Below, in pieces: positions 18,104-26,286 of a stretch of DNA of 64,000 nucleotides (position 1 is the first letter of the stretch; the number at the start of each line of letters is the position of its first letter). This DNA is from Chitinophagaceae bacterium UBA4411 (lineage in GTDB: Bacteria > Bacteroidota > Bacteroidia > Chitinophagales > Chitinophagaceae): positions 496,001 through 560,000 of the forward strand of contig DGQP01000002.1 of NCBI GenBank assembly GCA_002400415.1. Reading direction: 5' to 3'. Under the pieces are notes generated by a model. It was not told the origin of the DNA, did not search any database, and saw only the letters and a list, made by a program, of their open reading frames with translations. A program made the translations under genes and the position numbers.

Positions 18104-18977
18104 ATTCCTCATCAAGGAAACGTTTGGTAATCGGCTGGTAGGAATCTATTCTCCTGTCCCGCATAAAAGGCCAGTGTGTTCTGTACTGATCCGTTTTAGC
18201 CAGGTCCAGTTCCAGCACTTTTATTTCTTCTTCCTCATGGGAAGCTTTGTACAAAACTGTTCCGAAAGGATTGGAGATAAAAGATCCACCCCAGAATTTC
18301 ATAGCTCCGTTTTGCTCCAGCCCCACCCTGTTCACACTTACAACATGTACTCCGTTTGCAACCGCATGACTTCGCTGTATTGTCTGCCAGGCGCCATATT
18401 GTTCGGTATTCGTTGCTTCATCCTGTGCAGTTGCCCAGCCAATCGCAGTTGGATAAAATAATATCTCTGCACCCATCAATGACGTAATACGGGCTGCTTC
18501 AGGATACCACTGGTCCCAGCAGATCAACACGCCGATAGTGGCAAATTTTGTTTTCCAGATTTTATAACCAAGATCACCGGGTGTAAAATAAAATTTCTCA
18601 TAGTAAGCCGGGTCATCAGGTATATGCATTTTGCGATATTTGCCGAGATAGCTGCCATCTGCATCTATCACCGCAGTGGTATTATGATACAAACCCTGTG
18701 CTCTTTTTTCAAACAAAGAAGCAATAATCACGACCCCGGTTTCCTTTGCCACTTTCTGCATAGCATCCGTGGAAGGTCCGGGTACAGGTTCCGCCAGTTT
18801 GAAGTTTTCGTAATCCTCCACATCACAGAAATACAGGGAGGTAAACAACTCCTGCAGGCAAACAATCTGTGCTCCCCCGGCTGCTGCTTTCCTGACACCG
18901 TCAATGGCTTTTAGCAGATTTTCTTCTTTGTTTCCCGTGCAGCTCATCTGCACCATTCCTATTTTTACTTTGCTCAT
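18102..18977 (-). CDS. aguB: N-carbamoylputrescine amidase
   Basis: Nitrilase-superfamily enzyme completing agmatine to putrescine conversion with release of CO2 and ammonia. The catalytic triad is visible as E43 (VCLQELF), K116 (KYRKMHIPD) and C153 (VLICWDQWYPEAAR). The 291 residues are full length. It is the first gene of the aguB-aguA unit. A CAAAAATA (TATTTTTG on the coding strand) at 18995-19002 fits the Bacteroidota -7 motif just upstream. Its stop codon is shared with the outer end of repeat element R3. Confidence 0.95.
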   Translation of the reverse strand: MSKVKIGMVQMSCTGNKEENLLKAIDGVRKAAAGGAQIVCLQELFTSLYFCDVEDYENFKLAEPVPGPSTDAMQKVAKETGVVIIASLFEKRAQGLYHNTTAVIDADGSYLGKYRKMHIPDDPAYYEKFYFTPGDLGYKIWKTKFATIGVLICWDQWYPEAARITSLMGAEILFYPTAIGWATAQDEATNTEQYGAWQTIQRSHAVANGVHVVSVNRVGLEQNGAMKFWGGSFISNPFGTVLYKASHEEEEIKVLELDLAKTDQYRTHWPFMRDRRIDSYQPITKRFLDEE

Positions 18978-18994
18978 GCTGTCAAATTGAGATG

Positions 18995-19002
18995 CAAAAA
19001 TA
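18995..19002 (-). promoter_or_regulatory. Candidate -7 element for aguB
   Basis: TATTTTTG on the coding strand matches TAnnTTTG, 17 bp before the aguB ATG. No convincing -33 TTTG is found at the right distance. Confidence 0.35.
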
Positions 19003-19032
19003 TATAATTGGCAATAGCAGGCTGGCTAAATC

Positions 19033-21612
19033 TTATGCTGAGTTTCTGCCCGCATTAATGATCCCGAATGAACAACGCATAGCCAGTTTCTCATACGTTT
19101 CTTTTACCGGAGCCTGTATCAGCTGCTCATCCATTTCGCGGATCTTTGTCAATGCATACTGCTGAATGGTGACCAGGGGCAGCACAATCCTTTCCCTCGT
19201 CTGGATAGATAATTGCTCCACCGGGTAATCTGCCATCAACTCTGCCTGGCCGGTTATTTTCATCAGGTATTGTCTGGTCAGTTCATACTCCGCATAGATA
19301 GTCTGCCATAACTCGCCAAACTGCTTATGCTCCGACAAATAGGCGGTCAGCGGAAAGAATGATTTCATCATCGCCATCTCGCAATTGTCAAGCAGTGTTT
19401 TAAAGAATAATGACTGATGATACAATTTCTGCAATTCCAGCAATTTTCCCTGTTTCTCCATTTCCTGTAAAGCTGAACCAACGCCATAATACCCGGTTAC
19501 ATTCTGTTTCAACTGGCTCCATGAGCCTGCAAAAGGAATTGCCCGGAGGTCTTTTAATGACAGACCCGAAGCCGCTCCCCTTTTTGCCGGGCGGCTTCCA
19601 ATATTGGTCTCACTGTAAAATCTCAACGGGCTAACCTGTAACAGATAATCCGCGAGATAAGGGTGATCTTTCAATTTCTTATACGCTTTGTATCCCAGGG
19701 CAGATAATTCCTGCAACAGGGTTTCTTCTCTTTCGCTTAATGTTTCTTCCCTTGTCGAAAACAGGTCATTTGAAATACCCGCATTTAATAACTGTTCAAT
19801 ATTGAATTGCGCTGCATCCACTGTTCCGAAATTGGAACTCACCGTTTGCCCCTGGATAGTCAATTGTATCTCTTTATTGGAAATATTATGGCCCATGGAA
19901 GCATAGAACTTATGTGTTTTACCACCTCCTCTTGAGGGAGGGCCACCCCGGCCATCAAAAAAGATCACATCAATACCATATTCCCTGGATATTCTTGTTA
20001 GTTCTTCTTTCGCTTTATAAATACTCCAGTTGGCCATCAGGTAACCTCCATCCTTCGTACCATCAGAAAACCCGAGCATGATGGTCTGGTGCTTATTTCT
20101 TCTTTCCAGGTGTTCCTTATAAACCGGGTTACTATATAATGTCCTCATTACTTCAGCAGCCACCTGCAGGTCATCGATAGTCTCAAACAACGGTATGATA
20201 TCAATATTCAATTCCTCCTTCTTCCATCCGCCCAGCAGGAATAACCCGAATACCTCCATTGCATTCAAAGCTGATTTACATTGGCTGATGATATACCGGT
20301 TACAGCCTGCCTCTCCGTTATACTGGTGAATACTTTTCACCGCAAGAATGGTTTGCAATGTGTCCTGGTGAACCGGGTCCGTTACAGAACCGGCAGTAAC
20401 AGGTGTGTTTATAGTTGAGAGAATCCTGATCTTTTCTTCATCCGGTAATGAAATATAACCGGCCGGTAATGCATCACTATTAACAGCAATTGCTTCCAGC
20501 AGTTTTCCATGAACGGTACTCTCCTGCCTGATATCCAGCGAAGCGAAATACATCCCGAATACTTCAATTTTGCTGATCAGGTTATTGATCATATGCCCGA
20601 ATAACCCATTGTGCTGGTGGATGATAATCTGCCTGATTTGTTCTAATGTCCCCAGTATTTCTTCCTTTGTCAGCGTGGTCTTAAATCCCGGAATGAAGAG
20701 GTTATTATATAGTTTGTTTTCCAGATCCGCCAATAACACATCAACACCTTCAAAGGTCAGTCTTCTCCGCAACCGGCGCACATCCATATAATAACATTTG
20801 ATGATGCCGCCGCGCAGTGCATTCGCCACCTGCAATGTAATATCGCTGGTCACAAAAGGATTCCCATCCCTGTCGCCCCCGGGCCAGAAGCCCATGCGGA
20901 TGACAGGATTATTTTTATCAACAGCATCGGGGAACTGGTTCTTTAAAGATGCGATGATCCTTCCTGCCGCCGGGTAGAAAACATTCTCCAGGTACCAGAT
21001 CAAACTGACAGCTTCATCATAAGGCGTTGGCTTTTTCTTTTTAAAGAAAGGTGTCTTCCCTAACTGTTGCAGGTACGTATTTACCAGGCTGGTATTATTA
21101 TCATTCAGCGCCTTTGACAGATCATTGATGATTCCAAGTACAGAGCCCGGGTAAAACTGCGTGGGATGCGCTGTCAGTACCATCCGGATCGAAAAGTCCT
21201 TCAGCTTCTCCGCCAGTTCCATCTCTTTATTTCCCTGTATTACTTCCGATTCCAGGTGTTTCAGTGTACCCACTCCGTTCAGATCATGCACGTAACGGAA
21301 AGCTGCATCTTCCAATGCATCAAATAACACCACCTGTCTTTCCACGTATTGAACAAAGCGGAACAACAGGTCTGCCCTTTCATTTTCTTTACTATACGAT
21401 GTATGCTTGCTGAAAAAATCCTCGAGTATCTCAACCGGGCTTAATTTCTTTTTATACCCTTCCTCGCAATTATTAGAAAGCAGCGATAACAGGATTCCGG
21501 TCTTTTCAATCCGGTGAAAAGGAAGAGACGTAAAAAGGCTGTTATACAACTGGAATTTGATTCCAACCTCATTTTTGAACTGCTGCACTGACCTGCCTGA
21601 CGGATGATCCAT
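19033..21612 (-). CDS. ppc: Phosphoenolpyruvate carboxylase
   Basis: Carboxylates PEP to oxaloacetate to refill the TCA cycle. Catalytic H149 is in MVLTAHPTQ; GFWPGGDRDGNPFV and LGFSDGTKDGGY are conserved. The PEP/bicarbonate loop reads FFDGRGGPPSRGG where the E. coli-type loop is FHGRGGSIGRGG, so the loop histidine is replaced by aspartate while both arginines are kept. The C-terminus is RNSA instead of the usual NTG, retaining the Asn of the aspartate-inhibitor site. The 859 residues are close to E. coli (883). The agu genes follow on the same strand. Confidence 0.96.
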   Translation of the reverse strand: MDHPSGRSVQQFKNEVGIKFQLYNSLFTSLPFHRIEKTGILLSLLSNNCEEGYKKKLSPVEILEDFFSKHTSYSKENERADLLFRFVQYVERQVVLFDALEDAAFRYVHDLNGVGTLKHLESEVIQGNKEMELAEKLKDFSIRMVLTAHPTQFYPGSVLGIINDLSKALNDNNTSLVNTYLQQLGKTPFFKKKKPTPYDEAVSLIWYLENVFYPAAGRIIASLKNQFPDAVDKNNPVIRMGFWPGGDRDGNPFVTSDITLQVANALRGGIIKCYYMDVRRLRRRLTFEGVDVLLADLENKLYNNLFIPGFKTTLTKEEILGTLEQIRQIIIHQHNGLFGHMINNLISKIEVFGMYFASLDIRQESTVHGKLLEAIAVNSDALPAGYISLPDEEKIRILSTINTPVTAGSVTDPVHQDTLQTILAVKSIHQYNGEAGCNRYIISQCKSALNAMEVFGLFLLGGWKKEELNIDIIPLFETIDDLQVAAEVMRTLYSNPVYKEHLERRNKHQTIMLGFSDGTKDGGYLMANWSIYKAKEELTRISREYGIDVIFFDGRGGPPSRGGGKTHKFYASMGHNISNKEIQLTIQGQTVSSNFGTVDAAQFNIEQLLNAGISNDLFSTREETLSEREETLLQELSALGYKAYKKLKDHPYLADYLLQVSPLRFYSETNIGSRPAKRGAASGLSLKDLRAIPFAGSWSQLKQNVTGYYGVGSALQEMEKQGKLLELQKLYHQSLFFKTLLDNCEMAMMKSFFPLTAYLSEHKQFGELWQTIYAEYELTRQYLMKITGQAELMADYPVEQLSIQTRERIVLPLVTIQQYALTKIREMDEQLIQAPVKETYEKLAMRCSFGIINAGRNSA

Positions 21613-21730
21613 TTCGTTGGTTTAAAAGTTGATGAAGTAATATAGCAAGCGGGGAAACAGGACGATGAAAATACTTTATTTTCCGAATAAAACCTGCCTT
21701 TCTAACCTCCCTGCTATTGTATTATTATTA

Positions 21731-21760
21731 AAAATGCCCCCGGTAATCCGGGGGCATTTT
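21731..21760 (-). terminator. Rho-independent terminator after rplQ
   Basis: A perfect 13-bp stem (AAAATGCCCCCGG / CCGGGGGCATTTT) with loop TAAT lies 24 bp after the rplQ stop on the minus strand, and its 3' arm runs into TTTTTAATAAT. It ends the infA-rplQ operon. Confidence 0.92.
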
Positions 21761-21783
21761 ATTGAACAGATGTTGTATTGCTA

Positions 21784-22275
21784 TTACTCAGCAGCGTTGT
21801 CTTCTGTTGCAGATGCTTCCGGTTTATCCGTGGTTTCTGCTTTCTTTTTCGAACCACCAGAACGACGGGTTTTCTTAGCCGGAGCTTTCGCTTCACCTTT
21901 ACCCTTACCATATATCTCGTTAAAGTCAACCAGCTCGATCAATGCAGTTTCTGCATTATCACCGGGACGGGCACCTAACTTAATGATACGGGTATAACCA
22001 CCGGGACGACCGGCAACTTTTTCTGCCACATTACCAAACAGTTCTTTGATCGCTTCTTTGTCCTGCAGGTAGCTGAACACCACACGACGCTGGTGCGTGG
22101 TGTTGGTTTTACCTTTAGTGATCAGAGGCTCCACATATACACGCAATGCTTTCGCTTTTGCTACCGTGGTAACGATCCTTTTGTGCTCGATGAGCTGACA
22201 AGCCAGGTTACTCAGCAAAGCTTCTCTGTGAGCTTTGGTGCGGCTTAGATTTTTTACTTTGTCTCCGTGACGCAT
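21784..22275 (-). CDS. rplQ: Ribosomal protein bL17
   Basis: Large-subunit protein near the exit tunnel. Starts MRHGDKVKNLSRTKAHREALL, the conserved core; RRVVFSYLQDKEAI and GGYTRIIKLGARPGDNAETALIEL follow. A low-complexity Lys/Ala/Glu tail of about 45 residues (after residue 118) makes it 163 residues long. Last gene of the operon, separated from rpoA by a terminator-like hairpin. Confidence 0.97.
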   Translation of the reverse strand: MRHGDKVKNLSRTKAHREALLSNLACQLIEHKRIVTTVAKAKALRVYVEPLITKGKTNTTHQRRVVFSYLQDKEAIKELFGNVAEKVAGRPGGYTRIIKLGARPGDNAETALIELVDFNEIYGKGKGEAKAPAKKTRRSGGSKKKAETTDKPEASATEDNAAE

Positions 22276-22337
22276 GACGTTTAGTTTTTGTTTCGGCTGT
22301 ACCGTGTCAGGAATTACAACCTACTTATTAAAAAATA

Positions 22338-22364
22338 GTGGTTAGCCGCTGCCGGGCTAACCAC
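22338..22364 (-). terminator. Terminator-like hairpin between rpoA and rplQ
   Basis: GTGGTTAGCC / GGCTAACCAC form a perfect 10-bp stem with a 7-nt loop, followed on the minus strand by TATTTTTTAATAAG. It begins 8 bp after the rpoA stop and lies about 60 bp before rplQ. It may act as partial terminator or attenuator lowering rplQ, or as a 3'-end stabiliser. Confidence 0.7.
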
Positions 22365-22371
22365 AATACAT

Positions 22372-23373
22372 TTAGAACTCGCTTAAATCGATGCCTAATT
22401 TCACCAGGTCCATTCCGAAATGCAGGCCTCTTTCGGTCAGCACTTGTTCAATCTCAGCCAGTGATTTCTGACCGAAGTTGCGGAATTTCATCAGGTCTTC
22501 CTGCTCATATTGCACCAGTTCACTCAGTGAATTGATTTTTGCAGCTTTTAAGCAGTTAAAAGCACGAACAGACAGATCAAGATCTTCCAATGGAGTCTTC
22601 AATACTTTACGCAGTTGTAAAGTTTGTTCGTCCACCAGGTCTTCTTTTTTCTCTTCCTTATTATCAAAAGTGATATTCTCATCTGTAATGATCATCAGGT
22701 GCTGGATCAGGATGCGTGAAGCCTGCTTCACGGCTTCTTCCGGATGGATGGTACCATCTGTAGAAACTTCCATGATCAGTTTTTCGAAGTCAGTCCTTTG
22801 TTCCACACGGGTATTCTCGATAGTATACTTTACATTCTTGATCGGCGTATAAATAGCATCGATAGGAATATAACCCAGCGGGGCATCTTTCGGTTTGTTA
22901 TCTTCAGCAGGAACATAGCCACGTCCTTTACCGATAGTCAGCTCCACATCCATCTTTGCAGATGAATCAAGTGTGCAAATCAGCAGGTCTGGGTTCATGA
23001 TCTGGAAAGAATGTGTTCCTTCACCGATCATTCCGGCGGTGAATTCGGTCCTGTTTTTTATAGACAAAATGATTTTCTCATTAGCCACTTCATGATCAAC
23101 GATCTTTTTGAAACGAACCTGTTTCAGGTTCAGGAAAATCTCCACTACGTCTTCACTAACACCTTTCATGGTAGCGAATTCATGCTCCACACCTTCGATC
23201 TTCACACCAATGATGGCATAGCCTTCCAATGAATTCAGCAATACACGGCGAAGTGCATTACCTATCGTCACGCCATAACCGGGCTCCAATGGGCGAAACT
23301 CAAACTGAGCTTCAAAATCCGTAGCCTTTTGCAGAATGATCTTATCAGGTTTCTGGAAATTTAAAATTGCCAT
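22372..23373 (-). CDS. rpoA: RNA polymerase alpha subunit
   Basis: Alpha N-terminal dimerisation domain (RPLEPGYGVTIGNALRRVLLNSLEG, residues 27-51) and C-terminal DNA/activator-binding domain (about 255-320, LDLSVRAFNCLKAAKINSLSELV) joined by a linker. 333 residues, full length. It sits in the conserved rpsD-rpoA-rplQ order. Confidence 0.98.
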   Translation of the reverse strand: MAILNFQKPDKIILQKATDFEAQFEFRPLEPGYGVTIGNALRRVLLNSLEGYAIIGVKIEGVEHEFATMKGVSEDVVEIFLNLKQVRFKKIVDHEVANEKIILSIKNRTEFTAGMIGEGTHSFQIMNPDLLICTLDSSAKMDVELTIGKGRGYVPAEDNKPKDAPLGYIPIDAIYTPIKNVKYTIENTRVEQRTDFEKLIMEVSTDGTIHPEEAVKQASRILIQHLMIITDENITFDNKEEKKEDLVDEQTLQLRKVLKTPLEDLDLSVRAFNCLKAAKINSLSELVQYEQEDLMKFRNFGQKSLAEIEQVLTERGLHFGMDLVKLGIDLSEF

Positions 23374-23490
23374 ATTTTATTCTTTAGATTTAAAATGATT
23401 GTGTTACCAGTTTCAGCATTACTCTCATCGCCTGTTGCGCCTGCCGGCTGGCAGACCGCACTCCTGTACGTTCTGAATACAATTCAGCTA

Positions 23491-24096
23491 TTACTTAGAG
23501 TACAATTCGACGATCAGTTGCTCCTTGATGTTTTCAGGAACGCTTTCCCTTTCAGGATAAGTAATGAAAGTACCTTTGAACTCGGTTTCACTCCAATCCA
23601 GCCAGTTGAACTTAGGGTTCTTAGCACGAACAATACTGGTAATTGACTCTCTTGTTTTGCTGCCTTCTTTGATTGTAATCACATCACCGGCTTTCAACTG
23701 GTAAGAAGGAACATTCACAACTTCGCCATTTACTTCAATGTGTTTGTGGCTAACGAGCTGGCGGGCAGCAGGACGTGAAGGAGCAATACCCATACGGAAA
23801 ACTGTGTTGTCCAGGCGGGCTTCCAGCAACTTAATGAGGTTTTCACCAGTTACACCTTTACGGCGTGATGCTTCCTCAAAAGTTTTACGGAATTGTTTCT
23901 CTAATACACCATATGTGTATTTAGCCTTTTGCTTTTCGCGGAGCTGTAAAGCGTATTCACCTAAGGTTTTACGTTTACGTTTCTCACCATGCTGACCGGG
24001 AGGGTTACTGTTTTTACCCAACCATTTACCATTGCCTAAAATAGGCTCTCCAAAAATGCGGGAGATCTTGGTCTTTGGACCAGTGTACCTTGCCAT
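23491..24096 (-). CDS. rpsD: Ribosomal protein uS4
   Basis: 16S rRNA-binding assembly protein with an S4 RNA-binding domain (about residues 92-155, RLDNTVFRMG...ARQLVSHKHI). The N-terminus (MARYTGPKTKISRIFGEP) lacks the zinc cysteines, so this is the zinc-free form. 201 residues. A 203-bp gap holding repeat R4 separates it from rpsK. Confidence 0.98.
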   Translation of the reverse strand: MARYTGPKTKISRIFGEPILGNGKWLGKNSNPPGQHGEKRKRKTLGEYALQLREKQKAKYTYGVLEKQFRKTFEEASRRKGVTGENLIKLLEARLDNTVFRMGIAPSRPAARQLVSHKHIEVNGEVVNVPSYQLKAGDVITIKEGSKTRESITSIVRAKNPKFNWLDWSETEFKGTFITYPERESVPENIKEQLIVELYSK

Positions 24097-24212
24097 AATT
24101 TTACTTTCATTTAAGCTTTTTTAGAATCCGGTACAACGATCAGTAAAAAGCTTTAAAAAAATTAATCGTGTACCCTTTTAAAAAATGAAACCAATCTGGC
24201 TCAAATATGTGT

Positions 24213-24297
24213 AAGTCAGAAAGTCCGGAAGTCTGTAAGACCGAAAGAATTCTCCTATTATCTGGATTTCTGTCCGGGGCTTTCCGTCTTTCGGACT
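24213..24297. repeat. Octamer-array inverted element R4 (rpsK-rpsD spacer)
   Basis: Left units: AGTCAGAA (24213), AGTCCGGA (24221), AGTCTGTA (24229), then an AGAC...GAAAGA segment. Right units in reverse complement: CCGGGGCT (24274), TTCCGTCT (24282), TTCGGACT (24290). The spacer is about 25 bp. On the transcribed strand it starts 2 bp after the rpsK stop. Confidence 0.8.
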
Positions 24298-24299
24298 AA

Positions 24300-24710
24300 T
24301 TAAACTCTTCTCTTCTTCGGAGGACGGCAGCCGTTGTGTGGCAACGGAGTAACGTCTTTGATCATTACGATCTCGATACCGCTTTGTGACAGGGAGCGGA
24401 TAGAACTTTCACGGCCGGCACCGGGGCCTTTTACATAAACATCCACTCTTTTCAGACCGGCATCAAATGCAGTTTTTGCAGCATCAGCAGCCGCCATTTG
24501 TGCGGCATAAGGAGTGTTCTTTTTGGAACCCTTAAAGCCCATTTTACCGGCGCTGCTCCAGGAAATAACCTGGCCGTTCTTGTTGGTAAGGCTGATGATA
24601 ATGTTGTTGAATGTAGCAGAAATGTGGGCATCTCCGTAAGAATCCACTTTCACCACTCTTTTTTTAGCAGCCGCTTTTGCGCTAACCTGCTGTGCTTGTG
24701 CTTTTGCCAT
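24300..24710 (-). CDS. rpsK: Ribosomal protein uS11
   Basis: Platform protein of the 30S subunit. I place the start at the ATG at 24710 (MAKAQAQQVSAKAAAKK), not at the longer in-frame ATG at 24791, because the extra 27 residues are not family-like and lie in the spacer. Conserved GVKRV-type core VDVYVKGPGAGRESSIRSL and the C-terminal DVTPLPHNGCRPPKKRRV. 136 residues. Confidence 0.97.
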   Translation of the reverse strand: MAKAQAQQVSAKAAAKKRVVKVDSYGDAHISATFNNIIISLTNKNGQVISWSSAGKMGFKGSKKNTPYAAQMAAADAAKTAFDAGLKRVDVYVKGPGAGRESSIRSLSQSGIEIVMIKDVTPLPHNGCRPPKKRRV

Positions 24711-24836
24711 GTTTGTTGTTCTGAGGTAATCTTTACTTATTAATATTATCCCGCTTTTAAAACGGAACCTGAACTGATCCTCCTCCTGCACCGGGTATCC
24801 GCAATCAATTCAGTGGTTGTTGGTGCATATTTAAAA

Positions 24837-24901
24837 AGCTTCGAGCTGTGAGCTGTGAGTTTCGAGTAAGACTCGTTGCTCGCAGCTAACAGCTCGCCGC
24901 T
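24837..24901. repeat. Heptamer-array inverted element (rpsM-rpsK spacer)
   Basis: Two 31-bp arms (24837-24867 and 24871-24901) pair at 24 of 31 positions around a 3-nt loop. Each arm is built of abutting 7-bp units of the type GAGCTGT (24843, 24850), GAGTTTC (24857); the other arm reads GAGCTGT, TAGCTGC, GAGCAAC in reverse complement. It ends 4 bp from the rpsM stop. Confidence 0.8.
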
Positions 24902-24905
24902 AATT

Positions 24906-25286
24906 TTACTTTTTAGGCGCCTTCTTCTTACCGGCAACCGTCTTCCTTTTACCTTTCCGGGTACGGCTGTTGGTTTTAGTACGCTGCCCGCGAACCGGGA
25001 GACCTTTACGATGGCGAAGACCACGGTAGCAGGCGATATCCAGTAAACGCTTGATACTCATCTGTATTTCTGAACGCAGCTGACCTTCCACCTTGAACTC
25101 TTCCGTAATGGTATTACGGATAGCATTCAGGTCTTCATCATTCCATTCGTTCACTTTCTTGCTGCGGTCAATATTGTGCTTGTCAAGAATATACTTAGCA
25201 GTAGATGGGCCAATACCATATATATAGGTAAGACCAATTTCGCCTCTTTTATTTTTTGGTAAGTCAACACCGGCAATACGAGCCAT
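24906..25286 (-). CDS. rpsM: Ribosomal protein uS13
   Basis: 30S head protein contacting the 50S subunit and P-site tRNA. Starts MARIAGVDLPKNKRGEIGLTY; RGLRHRKGLPVRGQRTKTNSRT and a Lys-rich tail are typical. 126 residues. Confidence 0.98.
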   Translation of the reverse strand: MARIAGVDLPKNKRGEIGLTYIYGIGPSTAKYILDKHNIDRSKKVNEWNDEDLNAIRNTITEEFKVEGQLRSEIQMSIKRLLDIACYRGLRHRKGLPVRGQRTKTNSRTRKGKRKTVAGKKKAPKK

Positions 25287-25326
25287 ATTATTTATTTATC
25301 TTTTTAATATTTACGTTATAACAAGA

Positions 25327-25443
25327 TTATCCCTGTCTTTGCTTGAAACGGGGATTCTTTTTGTTAATGACATACAGCTTGCCTTTACGACGTACAATTT
25401 TGCAGTCGGCGCTACGCTTTTTGATGGATGCTCTAACTTTCAT
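25327..25443 (-). CDS. rpmJ: Ribosomal protein bL36 (zinc-free form)
   Basis: 38-residue protein (MKVRASIKKRSADCKIVRR...RQG). Of the four zinc ligands of the C+ form only C14 remains; the others are S11, N27 and a non-His at 32/33. It therefore should not bind zinc. It lies between infA and rpsM in the standard order. Confidence 0.96.
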   Translation of the reverse strand: MKVRASIKKRSADCKIVRRKGKLYVINKKNPRFKQRQG

Positions 25444-25463
25444 CGTTGTTTATTTTCTGCGTT

Positions 25464-25489
25464 AAGCTTTCAGCTTTTGGCTGTTAGCA
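25464..25489. repeat. Short heptamer-period hairpin (infA-rpmJ spacer)
   Basis: Abutting 7-bp units AAGCTTT (25464), CAGCTTT (25471), TGGCTGT (25478) and TAGCATT (25485), with GCTTTCAGC / GCTGTTAGC pairing at 7 of 9 positions. It resembles one half of the 24837-24901 element and begins right after the infA stop on the minus strand. Confidence 0.45.
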
Positions 25490-25708
25490 TTATTTATACC
25501 TGAAATTGATTCGTCCTCTTGTCAGATCATAAGGCGATAATTCCACCCCCACTTTATCCCCCGGTAAAATCCTTATGTAGTGCATTCTCATTTTCCCAGA
25601 GATGGTGGCCAGTATTTCGTGACCGTTTTCCAGTTTCACCTTGAACATTGCGTTGGACAAGGCTTCCAGGATGACCCCATCTTGTTTAATAAGTGCTTGT
25701 TTAGACAT
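25490..25708 (-). CDS. infA: Translation initiation factor IF-1
   Basis: S1-like OB-fold factor binding the 30S A site. 72 residues starting MSKQALIKQDGVILEALSN, with the ISGKMRMHYIRILPGDKV core. First gene of the ribosomal block in this window; secY and map are not upstream as in many genomes. Confidence 0.98.
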   Translation of the reverse strand: MSKQALIKQDGVILEALSNAMFKVKLENGHEILATISGKMRMHYIRILPGDKVGVELSPYDLTRGRINFRYK

Positions 25709-25724
25709 ATTGATTTTAGGGCTG

Positions 25725-25732
25725 CAAAGATA
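25725..25732 (-). promoter_or_regulatory. Candidate -7 promoter element for infA operon
   Basis: TATCTTTG on the coding strand matches TAnnTTTG 17 bp before the infA ATG. No clear -33 TTTG is seen. With the terminator-like hairpin upstream it supports a transcription start at infA. Confidence 0.45.
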
Positions 25733-25759
25733 GGCGGATGCACCCGAAAAAAGAAGAAA

Positions 25760-25778
25760 CCCCGGCTTTTTTTCGGGG
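25760..25778 (-). terminator. Terminator-like hairpin upstream of infA
   Basis: CCCCG / CGGGG (5 bp, 9-nt A/T-rich loop), followed on the minus strand by TTTCTTCTTTTTT. It would end transcription coming from the 25831-26226 gene. Confidence 0.5.
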
Positions 25779-25830
25779 CTATGTGGAAAAAAGCGGTTGC
25801 CGTTCAGAAATCAGGCTGAAATATTGGTTA

Positions 25831-26226
25831 TCAGGCCTTCTCTAAATGCACCTTGGTCATAGACAGATACAGATTCTGGAGCTCATGCACCCCCAGCAGG
25901 AAGCTAAAATGGCGCCGGTCTTCCCTCCACCACATTTCAATATTGGAAAAATCGCCTTTTTTGGGGGTTACCAGGCGAAAAGAGTCTTTTTTGTACTTCA
26001 CTCCCCCGTTTTCGTCGTCTTTCGTGAACCCGAGCTTCACCAGTTGATTTTCATCAAGCGGAACGGCGAACATTTCTTCCGGGCTGTACCAAAATTCCTG
26101 GATGCCGTTATCCACCAGGGCCTGGTTCTCTTCGTGACTGATGCTCACCACCGTTCCTTCCCTCCTTACACCCTCATCATCTACAATAATGATATCACCG
26201 GACTTAAGGTCGTTAATCTTTAGCAT
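25831..26226 (-). CDS. Conserved hypothetical protein of Bacteroidota
   Basis: 131 residues, soluble, no signal peptide. The N-terminal half looks like a small beta-barrel (LKSGDIIIVDDEGVRREGTVVSI), which recalls KOW- or SH3-like folds but is not diagnostic. The C-terminal half holds WYSPEEMFAVPLDENQLVKLGF and ends HELQNLYLSMTKVHLEKA. I recognise similar unannotated proteins in this phylum and know no function. It lies between the efflux operon (60 bp after the last permease) and infA. Confidence 0.75.
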   Translation of the reverse strand: MLKINDLKSGDIIIVDDEGVRREGTVVSISHEENQALVDNGIQEFWYSPEEMFAVPLDENQLVKLGFTKDDENGGVKYKKDSFRLVTPKKGDFSNIEMWWREDRRHFSFLLGVHELQNLYLSMTKVHLEKA

Positions 26227-26286
26227 AACAATCGTTTTTAGTTATCCGAATATAAAAAAGATTGCCGGCTTTTGAAAAAGGATTTA

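Noticed and set aside
24711..24791. Longer N-terminus for uS11 starting at 24791
   Set aside because: The 27 extra residues are not family-like and the ATG at 24710 gives the conserved start.
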